From the NCBI GenBank assembly GCA_902521955.1, contig CABYTP010000006.1:1-49706 (forward strand): a DNA stretch of 49,706 bases, in the 5' to 3' direction. How positions within the stretch are numbered: the first letter of the stretch is position 1; each line of letters begins with the position of its first letter. The notes beneath the pieces are model-generated. The model saw only the letters and a program-made list of their open reading frames with translations, had not been told where the DNA came from and did not search any database. The position numbers and the translations under genes were made by a program. The stretch comes from an uncultured Candidatus Actinomarina sp. (GTDB lineage: Bacteria > Actinomycetota > Acidimicrobiia > Actinomarinales > Actinomarinaceae). Positions 1 to 9,808 of the stretch are shown here, one piece after another.

Positions 1-2
1 AA

Positions 3-302
3 ATATGTAAATATGACAAGCCCTTAGAAAAAAATAAATATAACGTTTATCAACCAAAAAATTTAGAAATTATAGATAGCGCAGATATATTTTTAGTACC
101 TGGAATAGGGTTTGATATTAACGGCAGAAGACTTGGTAGAGGTGGTGGTATATACGATCAGTTTCTTTCTAAGTTTCCAGATTCAATATTTATAGGAGTT
201 ACTGACAGGAATCATTTAGTTGAATACATTCCTCACGAATTACATGATATAAGTATGGATGGTTTGATAACTCATGATGAATTCATTGAAATAAATATAT
301 AG
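3..302 (+). CDS. 5-formyltetrahydrofolate cyclo-ligase, C-terminal part (truncated by window edge)
   Basis: Open frame from window start to TAG at 300-302; translation contains GIGFDINGRRLGRGGGIYDQFL, typical of 5-FCL. Confidence 0.75.
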   Translation: MCKYDKPLEKNKYNVYQPKNLEIIDSADIFLVPGIGFDINGRRLGRGGGIYDQFLSKFPDSIFIGVTDRNHLVEYIPHELHDISMDGLITHDEFIEINI

Positions 303-314
303 TATTCTTACATT

Positions 315-1355
315 ATGGAAATTAGTGTAAATGTAGGTTATTTTGGACCACATATTTCATCTGAAAAAGGCCTCATAAAAGAATTAGATGAATTGGGCAT
401 ATCATGTATTTGGACAGCAGAAGCTTATGGTTATGATGCTGTAACTCCACTGTCATATTTTGCAGCTCTTACAAATAATATAAAATTGGGTTCTGGAATA
501 ATGCAGATTCCTGGAAGAACTCCAGCTATGACAGCCATGACTGCAGCAACAATTGATAAACTTTCTGGGGGGAGATTTAGACTTGGGGTTGGAGTATCAG
601 GACCACAAGTAGTTGAAGGTTGGCATGGAGTAGCTTATGGAAAACCTTTAAAAAAGACTAGGGAGTACGTACAAATACTCAGAGATATTCTGAACCGGGA
701 TGGTAAAACTTCTTTTGAAGGGGAGTATTATAATTTACCTTATAAAGGTGATGATGCTTCTGGTTTAGGTAAACCATTAAAGTTAATTGAGGAACCATTA
801 AGAAATGATATTCCAATATACCTCGCAGCAATAGGACCAAAGAATATTGAACTTACTGCTGAAATTGCTGATGGTTGGCTTCCATTTATGTATTCACCCA
901 CACTTGGAGATAAGTTTTTTAATCAGTTTTTAGATAAGGGATTTGAAAAATCTGGTAATCCAAATAAAAAAGAATCATTTAATATCTCAGCTCCTGTATT
1001 TGCAAAAATTTGCGAAGAATCCGAAAGGGATGCTTATCTTGCACCCGCAAGAAACAACTACACACTTTATGTTGGAGGAATGGGTGCTAAAGATAAAAAC
1101 TTTTATTTTAATTTAATGTGTGAATACGGTTATGAAGATCTTGCAGAACAAATTCAAGAATTATATTTAAAAGGCAAAAAAGCTGATGCAGAGTCTATAT
1201 TTCCAACTGAATTGCTAGATGATTTAACATTAGTTGGTTCTAAAGAAAGAATTAAGGAAAAATTAGAAGACTGGAAGTCTTGTAATGTTACTGAATTATC
1301 TATTGCTGTCCCTTTAGACATTGAAACAATTAAGTTTATTAAGAGTTGTATATAA
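315..1355 (+). CDS. LLM-class (luciferase-like) F420-dependent oxidoreductase
   Basis: ORF 346 aa; NVGYFGPHIS..., GRFRLGVGVSGPQVVEGWHG motif. Confidence 0.85.
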   Translation: MEISVNVGYFGPHISSEKGLIKELDELGISCIWTAEAYGYDAVTPLSYFAALTNNIKLGSGIMQIPGRTPAMTAMTAATIDKLSGGRFRLGVGVSGPQVVEGWHGVAYGKPLKKTREYVQILRDILNRDGKTSFEGEYYNLPYKGDDASGLGKPLKLIEEPLRNDIPIYLAAIGPKNIELTAEIADGWLPFMYSPTLGDKFFNQFLDKGFEKSGNPNKKESFNISAPVFAKICEESERDAYLAPARNNYTLYVGGMGAKDKNFYFNLMCEYGYEDLAEQIQELYLKGKKADAESIFPTELLDDLTLVGSKERIKEKLEDWKSCNVTELSIAVPLDIETIKFIKSCI

Positions 1356-1862
1356 ATGGATGAACTTACATCAGAGAATATAAACGTATCTACTTGGAAA
1401 ATACCAAGCCCTCTTGGAATTATTGGAAGCCATGCTAATGGAGAATTTAATGGTATGACTGCAAGCTGGATTACTCAAGTGAGTATGGAACCGGCTCTTA
1501 TTGGTGTAGGTATAGATAATAAAAGCGTTACTTATGATTTAATGACGAAGAGTGAACACTTTACTATCAACATGTTTTCTCCTGAATACACAAAAGTATT
1601 TGTTAAATTTTCAAAGCCCGCTGAATACTCTGAGGGCTTTTTAAATAAAGAAGCCGTTACCTTAACTGAAAATTCAGTACCAATATTTGATAATGCAAAA
1701 GTTTGGTTTGAGTTAAAAACAATTAATAAAATAGATTTTGGAACTCATACTTTTTTTGTAGGTGAAATAATAAATTGTAAAACCTTAACTCCCGACGAAA
1801 GAGTTGCTTATATGGGTGATACACGAATGAAATATGGGGGAGTTCCAAGAGGTGGACATTAG
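1356..1862 (+). CDS. flavin reductase-like FMN-binding protein
   Basis: ORF 168 aa abutting the previous gene; NGMTASWITQVSMEPALIGVGI pattern. Confidence 0.8.
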   Translation: MDELTSENINVSTWKIPSPLGIIGSHANGEFNGMTASWITQVSMEPALIGVGIDNKSVTYDLMTKSEHFTINMFSPEYTKVFVKFSKPAEYSEGFLNKEAVTLTENSVPIFDNAKVWFELKTINKIDFGTHTFFVGEIINCKTLTPDERVAYMGDTRMKYGGVPRGGH

Positions 1863-1935
1863 TTTATAATTATTTAATAATTCAAAATAGTTGTTTTTAA
1901 AATTATTCTCTATAATTTGTCAGTAAAGGAAAGTT

Positions 1936-2475
1936 ATGAAAATTAAAAAGGGCGATGTAATTAATGAAATATCTTTGCCTGCAATTGATGGTTCTGTTTT
2001 TGATTTACAATTTGTACAAGGACAGAAATTAATGATTTCGTTTTATAGATATTCATCATGTCCATTTTGTCACTTACGTATAAATGAAACTATTAATAAC
2101 AAAGAAAATTTTGGTGATAATTTTCAAACAGTTGCTATATTTAATTGCAGTTTAGACAGTCTAAAAAAAGCTTCTTCAAAACATGATTCGTCAATTTTTA
2201 TTCTTGCTGATGAGAATAGATTTTATTTTGACAAATACAGTGTTGATAAAAGTAGTTTTGGAGTATTACTAGGTTCAATATTTGGTTTTTTTAGATTCAT
2301 GAAAGCTATATTCATAAAAGGTTTTAATCCTTTTAATAGCTTGAGTGGAGCATTTACTGGCTTACCTGTTGATGTTCTTATAGATGAAAATGGTAGAGTT
2401 ATTGATGTTAAATATGGAAAAACAACTATTGACCATATTCCCATGTCTGAAGTAATCTCTTTTTCTAAAACATAA
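1936..2475 (+). CDS. peroxiredoxin/thioredoxin-like (AhpC/TSA-type) protein
   Basis: FYRYSSCPFCHLRINE CxxC motif, redoxin-like architecture. Confidence 0.65.
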   Translation: MKIKKGDVINEISLPAIDGSVFDLQFVQGQKLMISFYRYSSCPFCHLRINETINNKENFGDNFQTVAIFNCSLDSLKKASSKHDSSIFILADENRFYFDKYSVDKSSFGVLLGSIFGFFRFMKAIFIKGFNPFNSLSGAFTGLPVDVLIDENGRVIDVKYGKTTIDHIPMSEVISFSKT

Positions 2476-2480
2476 TTGTT

Positions 2481-3182
2481 TTGAAGAAATATTTTTACCT
2501 ACTCCTTTCAAATATATCGCTTTTTATTATTTTTCCTTTAATCCGTTTAACAAGTAAGTCATTTTACGAAAAAAATATACTTCCAAAGTTAATCAACTTT
2601 ACATGTAATTCAGGACCTATTAATTATCAACGAAAAAAAATTATTCCTAATGCCACAGGCAAAGTACTTGAAATTGGCATTGGACCTGGTTCAAATTTAA
2701 AACATTATGATAATTCAAAAGTAACAAGTATTTTAGGTATAGATCCTTCAAAAGAATTGAATCAAATAGCTAAAAATAGAGCAGAAAAATATAACTTAAA
2801 TATTGAATTTTTAATTGAATCGGCAAGTGATTTATCTGTTGATAATCATTCAATTGACACAGTAGTAAGTACTTATGCACTTTGTTCTATACCTGAGCCT
2901 GAAAAAACTTTACAGGAAATAAAAAGAGTATTAAAAAGTGATGGAATTTTTATTTTTAGTGAACATGGTTTATCACCAGATAAAACTGTTTCTTTTGTTC
3001 AAAATACTACAGATTCTTTTTATCCTAAAATAGCTGGTGGTTGTCATACCAATAGAAATATTGAAAAATTAATATTAGATAATGGCTTTGAATTTATTGA
3101 ATTAGACAATATTTATTTACCAGGTACTCAGAAATTTTTAGGGTATAACTACTGGGGAAAGGCGAAAGTAGATTCTAAGTAA
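2481..3182 (+). CDS. class I SAM-dependent methyltransferase
   Basis: VLEIGIGPGSNLKHY motif I; LKSDGIFIFSEHG post motif. Confidence 0.85.
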   Translation: MKKYFYLLLSNISLFIIFPLIRLTSKSFYEKNILPKLINFTCNSGPINYQRKKIIPNATGKVLEIGIGPGSNLKHYDNSKVTSILGIDPSKELNQIAKNRAEKYNLNIEFLIESASDLSVDNHSIDTVVSTYALCSIPEPEKTLQEIKRVLKSDGIFIFSEHGLSPDKTVSFVQNTTDSFYPKIAGGCHTNRNIEKLILDNGFEFIELDNIYLPGTQKFLGYNYWGKAKVDSK

Positions 3183-4068
3183 CTGTTAATATTGCCTTAA
3201 CACATTCCTCTGGACTATCTTCTTGAATAAAATGTCCACCTTGAAGTGTTTTATGAGGCTGATCCTGACATCCAGGTACAACTTTAGTGAAAGCTTTATC
3301 CACACCTCTAAAAACATGATCTTGCTCACTAAAAACACATAAAAAAGGTTTCGTCCAATTTTTTAATTCTTCCCAAGCTTTTCTATTATATTCTGAGCTT
3401 GGGTCATCCGGTGTAACAGGTACAAGCATGGGAAACTGTCTTGCTGCTTCTTTGTATGAGTCATCAGGAAATGGTGCATTGTATGCATCAATTACATGTT
3501 GTTCTAAACCGTTTATTGTTCCACCTTTTACAATTCCACCAGCATGAAAATTCTCAACTGTTTGAGAGTATTGTTTCCAACTTTCAAATGCTTCGCCTGG
3601 TGAGTAGTCACCAGTTGGTAGGCCGGTGTTACTTAAAACAACACTGCTAAATTTGTCTTTATTATCAACAACAAGTCTAAGACCAATTAATCCTCCCCAG
3701 TCTTGTCCAAATAAAGTTATATTATCTAGATCTAAATCTCGTAACCATGCATTCATCCAAGCAACATACTTTTCGTATGTATAGGCATTTCTTTCAGATA
3801 GTTTGTCTGATTTACCAAATCCAGGTAAGTCAGGAACAATAACTCGCAAACCGCTGTCAACTAGTGGGTTAATGAACTTTCTATAGATGTATCCCCAGTC
3901 TGGCTCTCCATGCAGTAAAAGAACGGTTTTATCATTACTTGATCCTTCATCTACGTAATGAATTCTTAGATTTCCGTATTCAGTATTTAATGTATAGAAG
4001 TTTTCTTCATAGTCCCATTCTTTTAAACCTTCAAAGTCTGATGGGTTGTTTTTTAATATTTTTACCAT
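3175..4068 (-). CDS. haloalkane dehalogenase-like alpha/beta hydrolase
   Basis: LLLHGEPDWGYIYRKF and LFGQDWGGLIGLRL (nucleophile Asp in QDWGG). Confidence 0.8.
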   Translation of the reverse strand: MVKILKNNPSDFEGLKEWDYEENFYTLNTEYGNLRIHYVDEGSSNDKTVLLLHGEPDWGYIYRKFINPLVDSGLRVIVPDLPGFGKSDKLSERNAYTYEKYVAWMNAWLRDLDLDNITLFGQDWGGLIGLRLVVDNKDKFSSVVLSNTGLPTGDYSPGEAFESWKQYSQTVENFHAGGIVKGGTINGLEQHVIDAYNAPFPDDSYKEAARQFPMLVPVTPDDPSSEYNRKAWEELKNWTKPFLCVFSEQDHVFRGVDKAFTKVVPGCQDQPHKTLQGGHFIQEDSPEECVKAILTVT

Positions 4069-4077
4069 ATTTGTATT

Positions 4078-4593
4078 TTACAGGTTATGAATTACGTTTG
4101 TCACTACACCCCAAACAAATGCTTCACTTTCATCTGCAATTACGATTGGGTCGAAAGCATCATTCTCTGGCTCTAGGAGGATTTTTTTACCTTTTTTCCT
4201 GTATCTCTTTACTGTAAGTTCATTATCTACAACAGCTATTACAACTTTTCTATCCTCTGCTTTTAAACTCCTATCTACCACCAAGATATCATCTGGAAAT
4301 ATTCCAGCATTAATCATGGACTCTCCCGAAGCTCTTACTAAAAATGTAGAGGCAGGATGTTTTACTAAGTATTGGTTTAAATCTATCTTGTCCTCCAGGT
4401 AATCATCCGCGGGGGATGGGAAACCAGCAGCAACCTTATTGCTATACATTGGTACTTCGTACAGGCCTTTATTAATGACTTCAGAAATATATTTAAGCTT
4501 ACTTACGGGAATACGTACAGCTTTTGTTTGCTCCCCGTATTTGCCCTGACCTCTTGGTCTTCCGGCTCCCTCTCTTGCTCCACCTCGTGGCAT
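4078..4593 (-). CDS. umuD: UmuD-like S24 autoprotease with N-terminal GGAREGAGRPRG element; start re-assigned to MPRGG at 4593 (ORF track starts at TTG 4635)
   Basis: A-G cleavage site (AAGFPSPADDYLED), ASGESM Ser, ELTVKRYRK Lys. Confidence 0.88.
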   Translation of the reverse strand: MPRGGAREGAGRPRGQGKYGEQTKAVRIPVSKLKYISEVINKGLYEVPMYSNKVAAGFPSPADDYLEDKIDLNQYLVKHPASTFLVRASGESMINAGIFPDDILVVDRSLKAEDRKVVIAVVDNELTVKRYRKKGKKILLEPENDAFDPIVIADESEAFVWGVVTNVIHNL

Positions 4594-4615
4594 AAAATGT
4601 CTTTCTTTTTTCTTA

Positions 4616-4633
4616 GAATAGTGTACAGTATTC
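4616..4633. promoter_or_regulatory. near-perfect 18-bp palindrome GAATAGTGTACAGTATTC in the umuD/umuC divergent intergenic region; candidate operator
   Basis: GAATA.TGTACA.TATTC symmetric except one base pair; between umuD start (4593) and umuC start (4648). Confidence 0.6.
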
Positions 4634-4647
4634 AAAGGAGTAAGTAA

Positions 4648-5913
4648 GTGAATAATAAAATTTTTGCCCTAGTGGACTGTAATAATTTCTATGCATCCTG
4701 TGAGAGAGTATTCAACCCAAAGCTAGAAGGAAAGCCTATTGTTGTGTTGTCCAATAATGACGGATGTGTAGTGGCTAGATCAAATGAGGCCAAAGCTTTA
4801 GGCATACCAATGGGAGCTCCATACTTTAAATACAAACAACTTATCAACAGAAATAAAGTTCACGTATTTTCATCGAATTATACTTTTTATGGCGATATGT
4901 CAGCCAGAGTCATGACCTCACTAAAATCTCTTGTGAGCGATATAGAGATTTACTCTATTGACGAAGCATTTCTTGACATTAGTAGCTTTTATTACTGTGA
5001 TTTAGAAGAGACTGCTCAAGAGATACGAAGATTAATCAAGCAATGGACAGGTATCCCAGTCTCTATAGGCATAGGTCCAACAAAGACATTAGCAAAAGTA
5101 GCAAACAGGCAAGCTAAAAAGCACACAGTGTCTAATGTCTTCGATATACGAGATCAGAGTATAAGAGAAGAGATTTTGAGAGATTTACCACTTGAAGAGA
5201 TCTGGGGTATTTCAACAAGATGGGGTAGAAGACTTCGCAGAATCGGGATAGACACTGCTTATGACTTAACACAGGCAAACGCTCGTCACGTTAGAAAAAC
5301 CGTCAGCATTGTAGGGGAGAGGATTCATCATGAGCTGAACGGAACTTCCTGTATTGGTATAGAAGAGGTGAAGAATAAGAAAAATATCATATCTTCCAAG
5401 TCATTTGGTAGAAAAGTAATGATGGTAGAAGAGTTAGAGGAAGCTGTTTCCAACTATGTTGCTAGAGCATGTGAGAAGTTAAGAGCACAGGGTTCTAGAG
5501 CACAGGGCTTGTATGTGTTTTTAAGAACAAGTCCATTTGTTGACCCAGAGAAAAGATATAGCAATGGTATGAGTACCTTTTTCACAATACCAACAAGTAA
5601 CACTTCAAAGATTATAAAAGAAGCAAAGTATTTAACACGAAAGCTCTTTGTATATGGATATGAGTATCAGAAAATTGGTGTAATGTTGTTAGATATTACT
5701 GGTGCGAAGAACGAGCAATATAGCTTTTATGAATATGAGAACTATGGCCAATCAGACCGCGTTATGGAGGTACTGGATGGTGTTAATAGCAAGTATGGAT
5801 CAAGTACGTTGACTCTTGGAGCGCAGGGTATAAAAAAAGATTGGAAAATGAAGTCAGAGCAAAAGTCTGCCGCCTACACAACAAATATGCTTCAAATACC
5901 AGTTGTGAAATAA
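4648..5913 (+). CDS. umuC: DNA polymerase V catalytic subunit UmuC (Y-family)
   Basis: [47 protein letters not shown] start with AAGGAG upstream. Confidence 0.95.
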   Translation: MNNKIFALVDCNNFYASCERVFNPKLEGKPIVVLSNNDGCVVARSNEAKALGIPMGAPYFKYKQLINRNKVHVFSSNYTFYGDMSARVMTSLKSLVSDIEIYSIDEAFLDISSFYYCDLEETAQEIRRLIKQWTGIPVSIGIGPTKTLAKVANRQAKKHTVSNVFDIRDQSIREEILRDLPLEEIWGISTRWGRRLRRIGIDTAYDLTQANARHVRKTVSIVGERIHHELNGTSCIGIEEVKNKKNIISSKSFGRKVMMVEELEEAVSNYVARACEKLRAQGSRAQGLYVFLRTSPFVDPEKRYSNGMSTFFTIPTSNTSKIIKEAKYLTRKLFVYGYEYQKIGVMLLDITGAKNEQYSFYEYENYGQSDRVMEVLDGVNSKYGSSTLTLGAQGIKKDWKMKSEQKSAAYTTNMLQIPVVK

Positions 5914-5947
5914 GAAAAATAGAAAATAATCTGTTTAAATTAAAGAT

Positions 5948-6811
5948 ATGGCTTTAGAGAATCCATACGCAAACTCACTAGATGGTCTAGAGATAAAAGA
6001 CCCAGTACAAAGCTTTTTTGATTACTGCAAAAAACGTGAAGCAGTACGTATAAAAAGAAAGTCAGGAGAAGAATATCCTTGGAGTGATGATTTAATTTTA
6101 CAAAAAGGTCGATTTTTAAATGTTTTTCGAGAGGATGACAAAGTAAGTAAATCTATTATTAAATTTGCTGAACCAGCAAAAGATAACTTACCTTTATTAA
6201 TTCAAGCTTTATTTTTTAGTAGGTGGTGTAATAGAGACTTAACTATAGACCAGTTAACACTCGATGATTTAACTAATCCAGAGGCTTTAAAAGAAAAACT
6301 CCTTGGTTTAAAACAGTGGGAGAATTACACAGCATACCCAGTAGAAGATTCTTATTGGAAAAAAAAGCTTTACAGCCGAATAGATGCTGCCACTTACAAA
6401 TTATATGAAAATAAAGATGCGTTAACTGAAATTGTTCTAAATTCTAATAGGAATGTCATTACTGCTACAAACAATGTAAACGAACAATTTGAAATGATTA
6501 ATGACTTTCCAATATTTATGGCTTTAATAGATATTGCTTGGTTTAGAGAAGATGTTATTCCAATGACCACTGATGTTCCAACTGGAATTGGTGCAGAACC
6601 ATATCTGGATAGGCTTCAAAAGTTTCTTAACTTAAATAATCATCAGGATGTGGGTGTAAAAATGATTGAGCTTCAAAAAGTGTATTGGCCTGAAGCTAAA
6701 AGAAAGTTTTATCCTATTGATATAGAATATCAATCATGTGAATGCAGAAAATACTTTAGCTACGTGAATGGAACAAAAAAATTTGAAGGAAAAAATCTTT
6801 TTTCTATATGA
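5948..6811 (+). CDS. putative HMUDK-helical-domain / DNA base hypermodification (alpha-glutamyl/putrescinyl thymine pyrophosphorylase-like) protein
   Basis: FFDYCKKREAVRIKRKSGEEYPWSDDLILQKGRFLNVFREDDKVSKSI resembles the family core; C-terminal DIEYQSCECRKYF resembles the conserved (E..LCE..KY) tail; 34 nt after umuC, same strand. Confidence 0.68.
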   Translation: MALENPYANSLDGLEIKDPVQSFFDYCKKREAVRIKRKSGEEYPWSDDLILQKGRFLNVFREDDKVSKSIIKFAEPAKDNLPLLIQALFFSRWCNRDLTIDQLTLDDLTNPEALKEKLLGLKQWENYTAYPVEDSYWKKKLYSRIDAATYKLYENKDALTEIVLNSNRNVITATNNVNEQFEMINDFPIFMALIDIAWFREDVIPMTTDVPTGIGAEPYLDRLQKFLNLNNHQDVGVKMIELQKVYWPEAKRKFYPIDIEYQSCECRKYFSYVNGTKKFEGKNLFSI

Positions 6812-6821
6812 ATAAACCTAT

Positions 6822-8054
6822 TTAGGATTTATCTAAATTCTTCCAGAGTTTTCTTGTTGATAAATACCATATAAAACCAAAGACAAAACCCAAAATAGGA
6901 AATAATTTAAATACAAACAACACACCATATATTGATGTCAAATACCCAATCATAAGTGTTGAAATAGTATTCATTAAGAAATAGAGAGAATAGTCAATTC
7001 CTGCAATTCTACCTCTCAATCTATCTGGGGTGAGTACTTGCAATCCATAGGTTGAAAAAGCCCACTGTGAGCCACCTCCTGCGTGTCCAAGAAATAAGAG
7101 TAAAACCGTGAGATATAGAGAGAGAGTAAATGGTATGAAAAAATAGAATAGACCCCAAGCCATAATTGTTAATCCAATAGTATTTAATAGTCTTCCATCA
7201 GAACTTCCAAAAAAATATCTTATCACAATTGGACCTACCAATGCACCAACACCTCTTGCTCCAAACATGAGACCAGTTCCATAATCACCAGCTTTAAAAA
7301 TATCATAAGAGAGAATAGTAAACATAGATAACAGACCACTTGCTGAAATGGCGAATGTCCCCTTTGTAATAATTAAAGAAAAAATTTCTTTTCTTGATGA
7401 TGCGTACTTTAAGCCATCTTTATAGCTAATTTCTACTTTACGAGTTTCTTCGACAGATGTTTCGCTCAAGTTATTTTTGATTGAAAAAACTATTAAAGCT
7501 GATAATAAAAAACTAAAGAAGTCTATAGTGAATAACAAATTTCTACTTATGATAGTTGTTAAGAAGCCACCCAATCCAGCACCTAATCCTGCCATTATTC
7601 CCCAGCTTGAAAAAAAGATTACATTTGCTTCAGCTAAGTTTTCCTTTTTTACAACATTTGGTAGTGCAGCATCTGAAGTTGGCATATAAGAAAATCCAAC
7701 AATTGATAGCATTCCAAATGAAAATAATATAAATGCAACACTTTCTGTTGTCACCGCATAAAGGATCAACAACACCACCAGACCAGAAAGGAACTCTGAA
7801 ATTGCTAAAACTTTCTTTCTATCAAACCTATCAGCTAAGTACCCTCCAAAACTTCCTAAAAGAAATAGTGGTGCACTTTGAACAACTAAAACTAAAGATG
7901 TAATAAAGGGGTTATCTGTTAAATCATAAATTATTCCAAGTAAAGGCACTGTAAGGAGCCAATCGCCACCTAAAGTTATTAATCTTGCAGTAAATAGTTT
8001 TTGGAAATCTTTGTTTTTAGTAATTAAAGTAATATATTTTTGAAAATTTTCCAT
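6822..8054 (-). CDS. MFS transporter
   Basis: 12-TM-like hydrophobic ORF; GGYLADRFDRKKVLAISE MFS signature. Confidence 0.9.
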   Translation of the reverse strand: MENFQKYITLITKNKDFQKLFTARLITLGGDWLLTVPLLGIIYDLTDNPFITSLVLVVQSAPLFLLGSFGGYLADRFDRKKVLAISEFLSGLVVLLILYAVTTESVAFILFSFGMLSIVGFSYMPTSDAALPNVVKKENLAEANVIFFSSWGIMAGLGAGLGGFLTTIISRNLLFTIDFFSFLLSALIVFSIKNNLSETSVEETRKVEISYKDGLKYASSRKEIFSLIITKGTFAISASGLLSMFTILSYDIFKAGDYGTGLMFGARGVGALVGPIVIRYFFGSSDGRLLNTIGLTIMAWGLFYFFIPFTLSLYLTVLLLFLGHAGGGSQWAFSTYGLQVLTPDRLRGRIAGIDYSLYFLMNTISTLMIGYLTSIYGVLFVFKLFPILGFVFGFIWYLSTRKLWKNLDKS

Positions 8055-8106
8055 TAGTCATACAACTGTAACTGAATTGAGAAATAACTACTATACTTTG
8101 ACAATA

Positions 8107-8814
8107 ATGAAAACAGTACTTATAACAGGTGGCACTAGAGGCATTGGGCTTTCAACTGCAATAAAATTTAAACAAAATAACTGGGCAGTATATATAACTT
8201 CTAGAAAACAGGAAAATTTAGATTCAGTGTTAAAAGAAAATCCTGAGTTAAAAGGTTTTGTTGCCAGAGCAGATGATCTTGCAGCGGCATCAGAAACATG
8301 TATGAAGATTAAAGATGAAACTGGTTCTTTAGATGTTCTAATAAATAATGCTGGAACTAATCCCTCCGGTGGAAGTTTAATGGACGTTGAACTTTCGGCT
8401 GTTCAAAAAACATGGGATGTAAATTTGATGGGTCCTTTAATGTGGACCAGGGAAGCGATCAAAGCCGGTCTTTCTGAATCAGTTTTAAATGTTTGCTCTG
8501 TTGGAGGAATAAGACCATCTCAATATATGGGAGCTTATAATATTTCAAAAGCAGGTTTAATTTACATGACAAGACAGTTAGCAATGGAACTTGCACCTGA
8601 TATCCGTGTTAACGGCATTGCTCCTGCAATAGTCAAAACTAAATTATCAGAGATGCTTTGGATTAATGATGAAAAGGGAAGTGCTGATTTACATGCATTG
8701 AAAAAACTAGGCGAACCTGAAGATATAGCTAGCCTTATTTATTTTTTGTCTGGTGAAGACGCATCATGGATCACAGGGGAAGTTGTAACAATTGATGGAG
8801 GCTTTCTTCTTTAG
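8107..8814 (+). CDS. SDR-family oxidoreductase (start likely ATG 8107 rather than 8077)
   Basis: VLITGGTRGIGLSTA; YNISKAG active site; GEVVTIDGGF C-terminus. Confidence 0.9.
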   Translation: MKTVLITGGTRGIGLSTAIKFKQNNWAVYITSRKQENLDSVLKENPELKGFVARADDLAAASETCMKIKDETGSLDVLINNAGTNPSGGSLMDVELSAVQKTWDVNLMGPLMWTREAIKAGLSESVLNVCSVGGIRPSQYMGAYNISKAGLIYMTRQLAMELAPDIRVNGIAPAIVKTKLSEMLWINDEKGSADLHALKKLGEPEDIASLIYFLSGEDASWITGEVVTIDGGFLL

Positions 8815-9749
8815 CCTATAAAGTATTTAGCCAATTCGTTGTATATTGGTATTCCAAAAATTATATTGAAGGGAAACGTAATACCTAAGCTCAATCCTAA
8901 ATATATTGCAGGATTAGCGTTTGGGATTGCATCTTTAACAACAGCGGGCACTGCTATATAACTTGCACTTGCTGCGAGCACCATTAATAAAGTTGCATTC
9001 CCTGGATTTAACGAGAAATACATTGAAGCAATTAGCGCTAAAGCAGAGCTTATGATTGGAGTAACTAAAGCAAAGAGTATTAAGTTTTGACTTCTACCTT
9101 TTAATTCACCAACTCTTTTAGCAACTCTTGTGCCCATTACAAAAAGGAATAACAAAAGAATATAATCAAATAAACTTTCAGTTATTAAATTAATTTGAGA
9201 ATATTTAGAAAATTTGAAATTATAACTAATCACCAATGAGCTAATTAAGACAATATTGGGTATCTCCAAAAAGGCGGTTTTAATAGTTTGTAAATTACTC
9301 ACTCCATGGTTACTTTTTCTTGTAAACAAAAACAATGCCATAAAAATTGCCGGAAATTCCATAACAACCAAAACCGCAGACATATAGTCATCAAATTGCT
9401 GTGAACTGTTTGATAGAAAATTAATTGCAGTAACGAAGGTTACAGCACTTACAGAACCATAGGTTCCAGCAAGAGCAGAGGCATCTTCAGTATTTAGTAT
9501 GTTTCTGAGGTAGGTATATGCAATCAATGGAATTATAACTGCTAAAAATATTCCTACTGATAATACATTTACTACATCATCAATAAAGCCAGTTATTTCA
9601 AGACTAATTCCACCTTTTAAACCCAAAGAGAGTAGTAGATAATACCCAAGGTATTTCGAAAGTACGTCAGGAAATAATTTTTTTGTTAATAATCCAAATA
9701 AAATACCTCCCAAAAAGAGAAGAAGTGCTGGATTTAGTATGGCATTCAT
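8811..9749 (-). CDS. sodium-dependent bicarbonate transport family permease (SbtA-like)
   Basis: NPALLLFLGGILFGLL...YLLLSLGLKGGISL; GSVSAVTFVTA; AASASYIAVPAV. Confidence 0.8.
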   Translation of the reverse strand: MNAILNPALLLFLGGILFGLLTKKLFPDVLSKYLGYYLLLSLGLKGGISLEITGFIDDVVNVLSVGIFLAVIIPLIAYTYLRNILNTEDASALAGTYGSVSAVTFVTAINFLSNSSQQFDDYMSAVLVVMEFPAIFMALFLFTRKSNHGVSNLQTIKTAFLEIPNIVLISSLVISYNFKFSKYSQINLITESLFDYILLLFLFVMGTRVAKRVGELKGRSQNLILFALVTPIISSALALIASMYFSLNPGNATLLMVLAASASYIAVPAVVKDAIPNANPAIYLGLSLGITFPFNIIFGIPIYNELAKYFIG

Positions 9750-9808
9750 GTATAACTAAAAATAATAGTGCTTTATTTCAATTTTTTAAGCGTTTAATCA
9801 AATATAAA

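Noticed and set aside
3441-4217. Plus-strand ORFs antisense to the dehalogenase and umuD
   Set aside because: Composition typical of shadow ORFs; opposite strand has strong family signatures.
4594-4635. TTG-initiated N-terminal extension of UmuD (MNTVHYSKKKERHF)
   Set aside because: Would run through the palindromic operator; MPRGGAREGAGRP is the more credible start.
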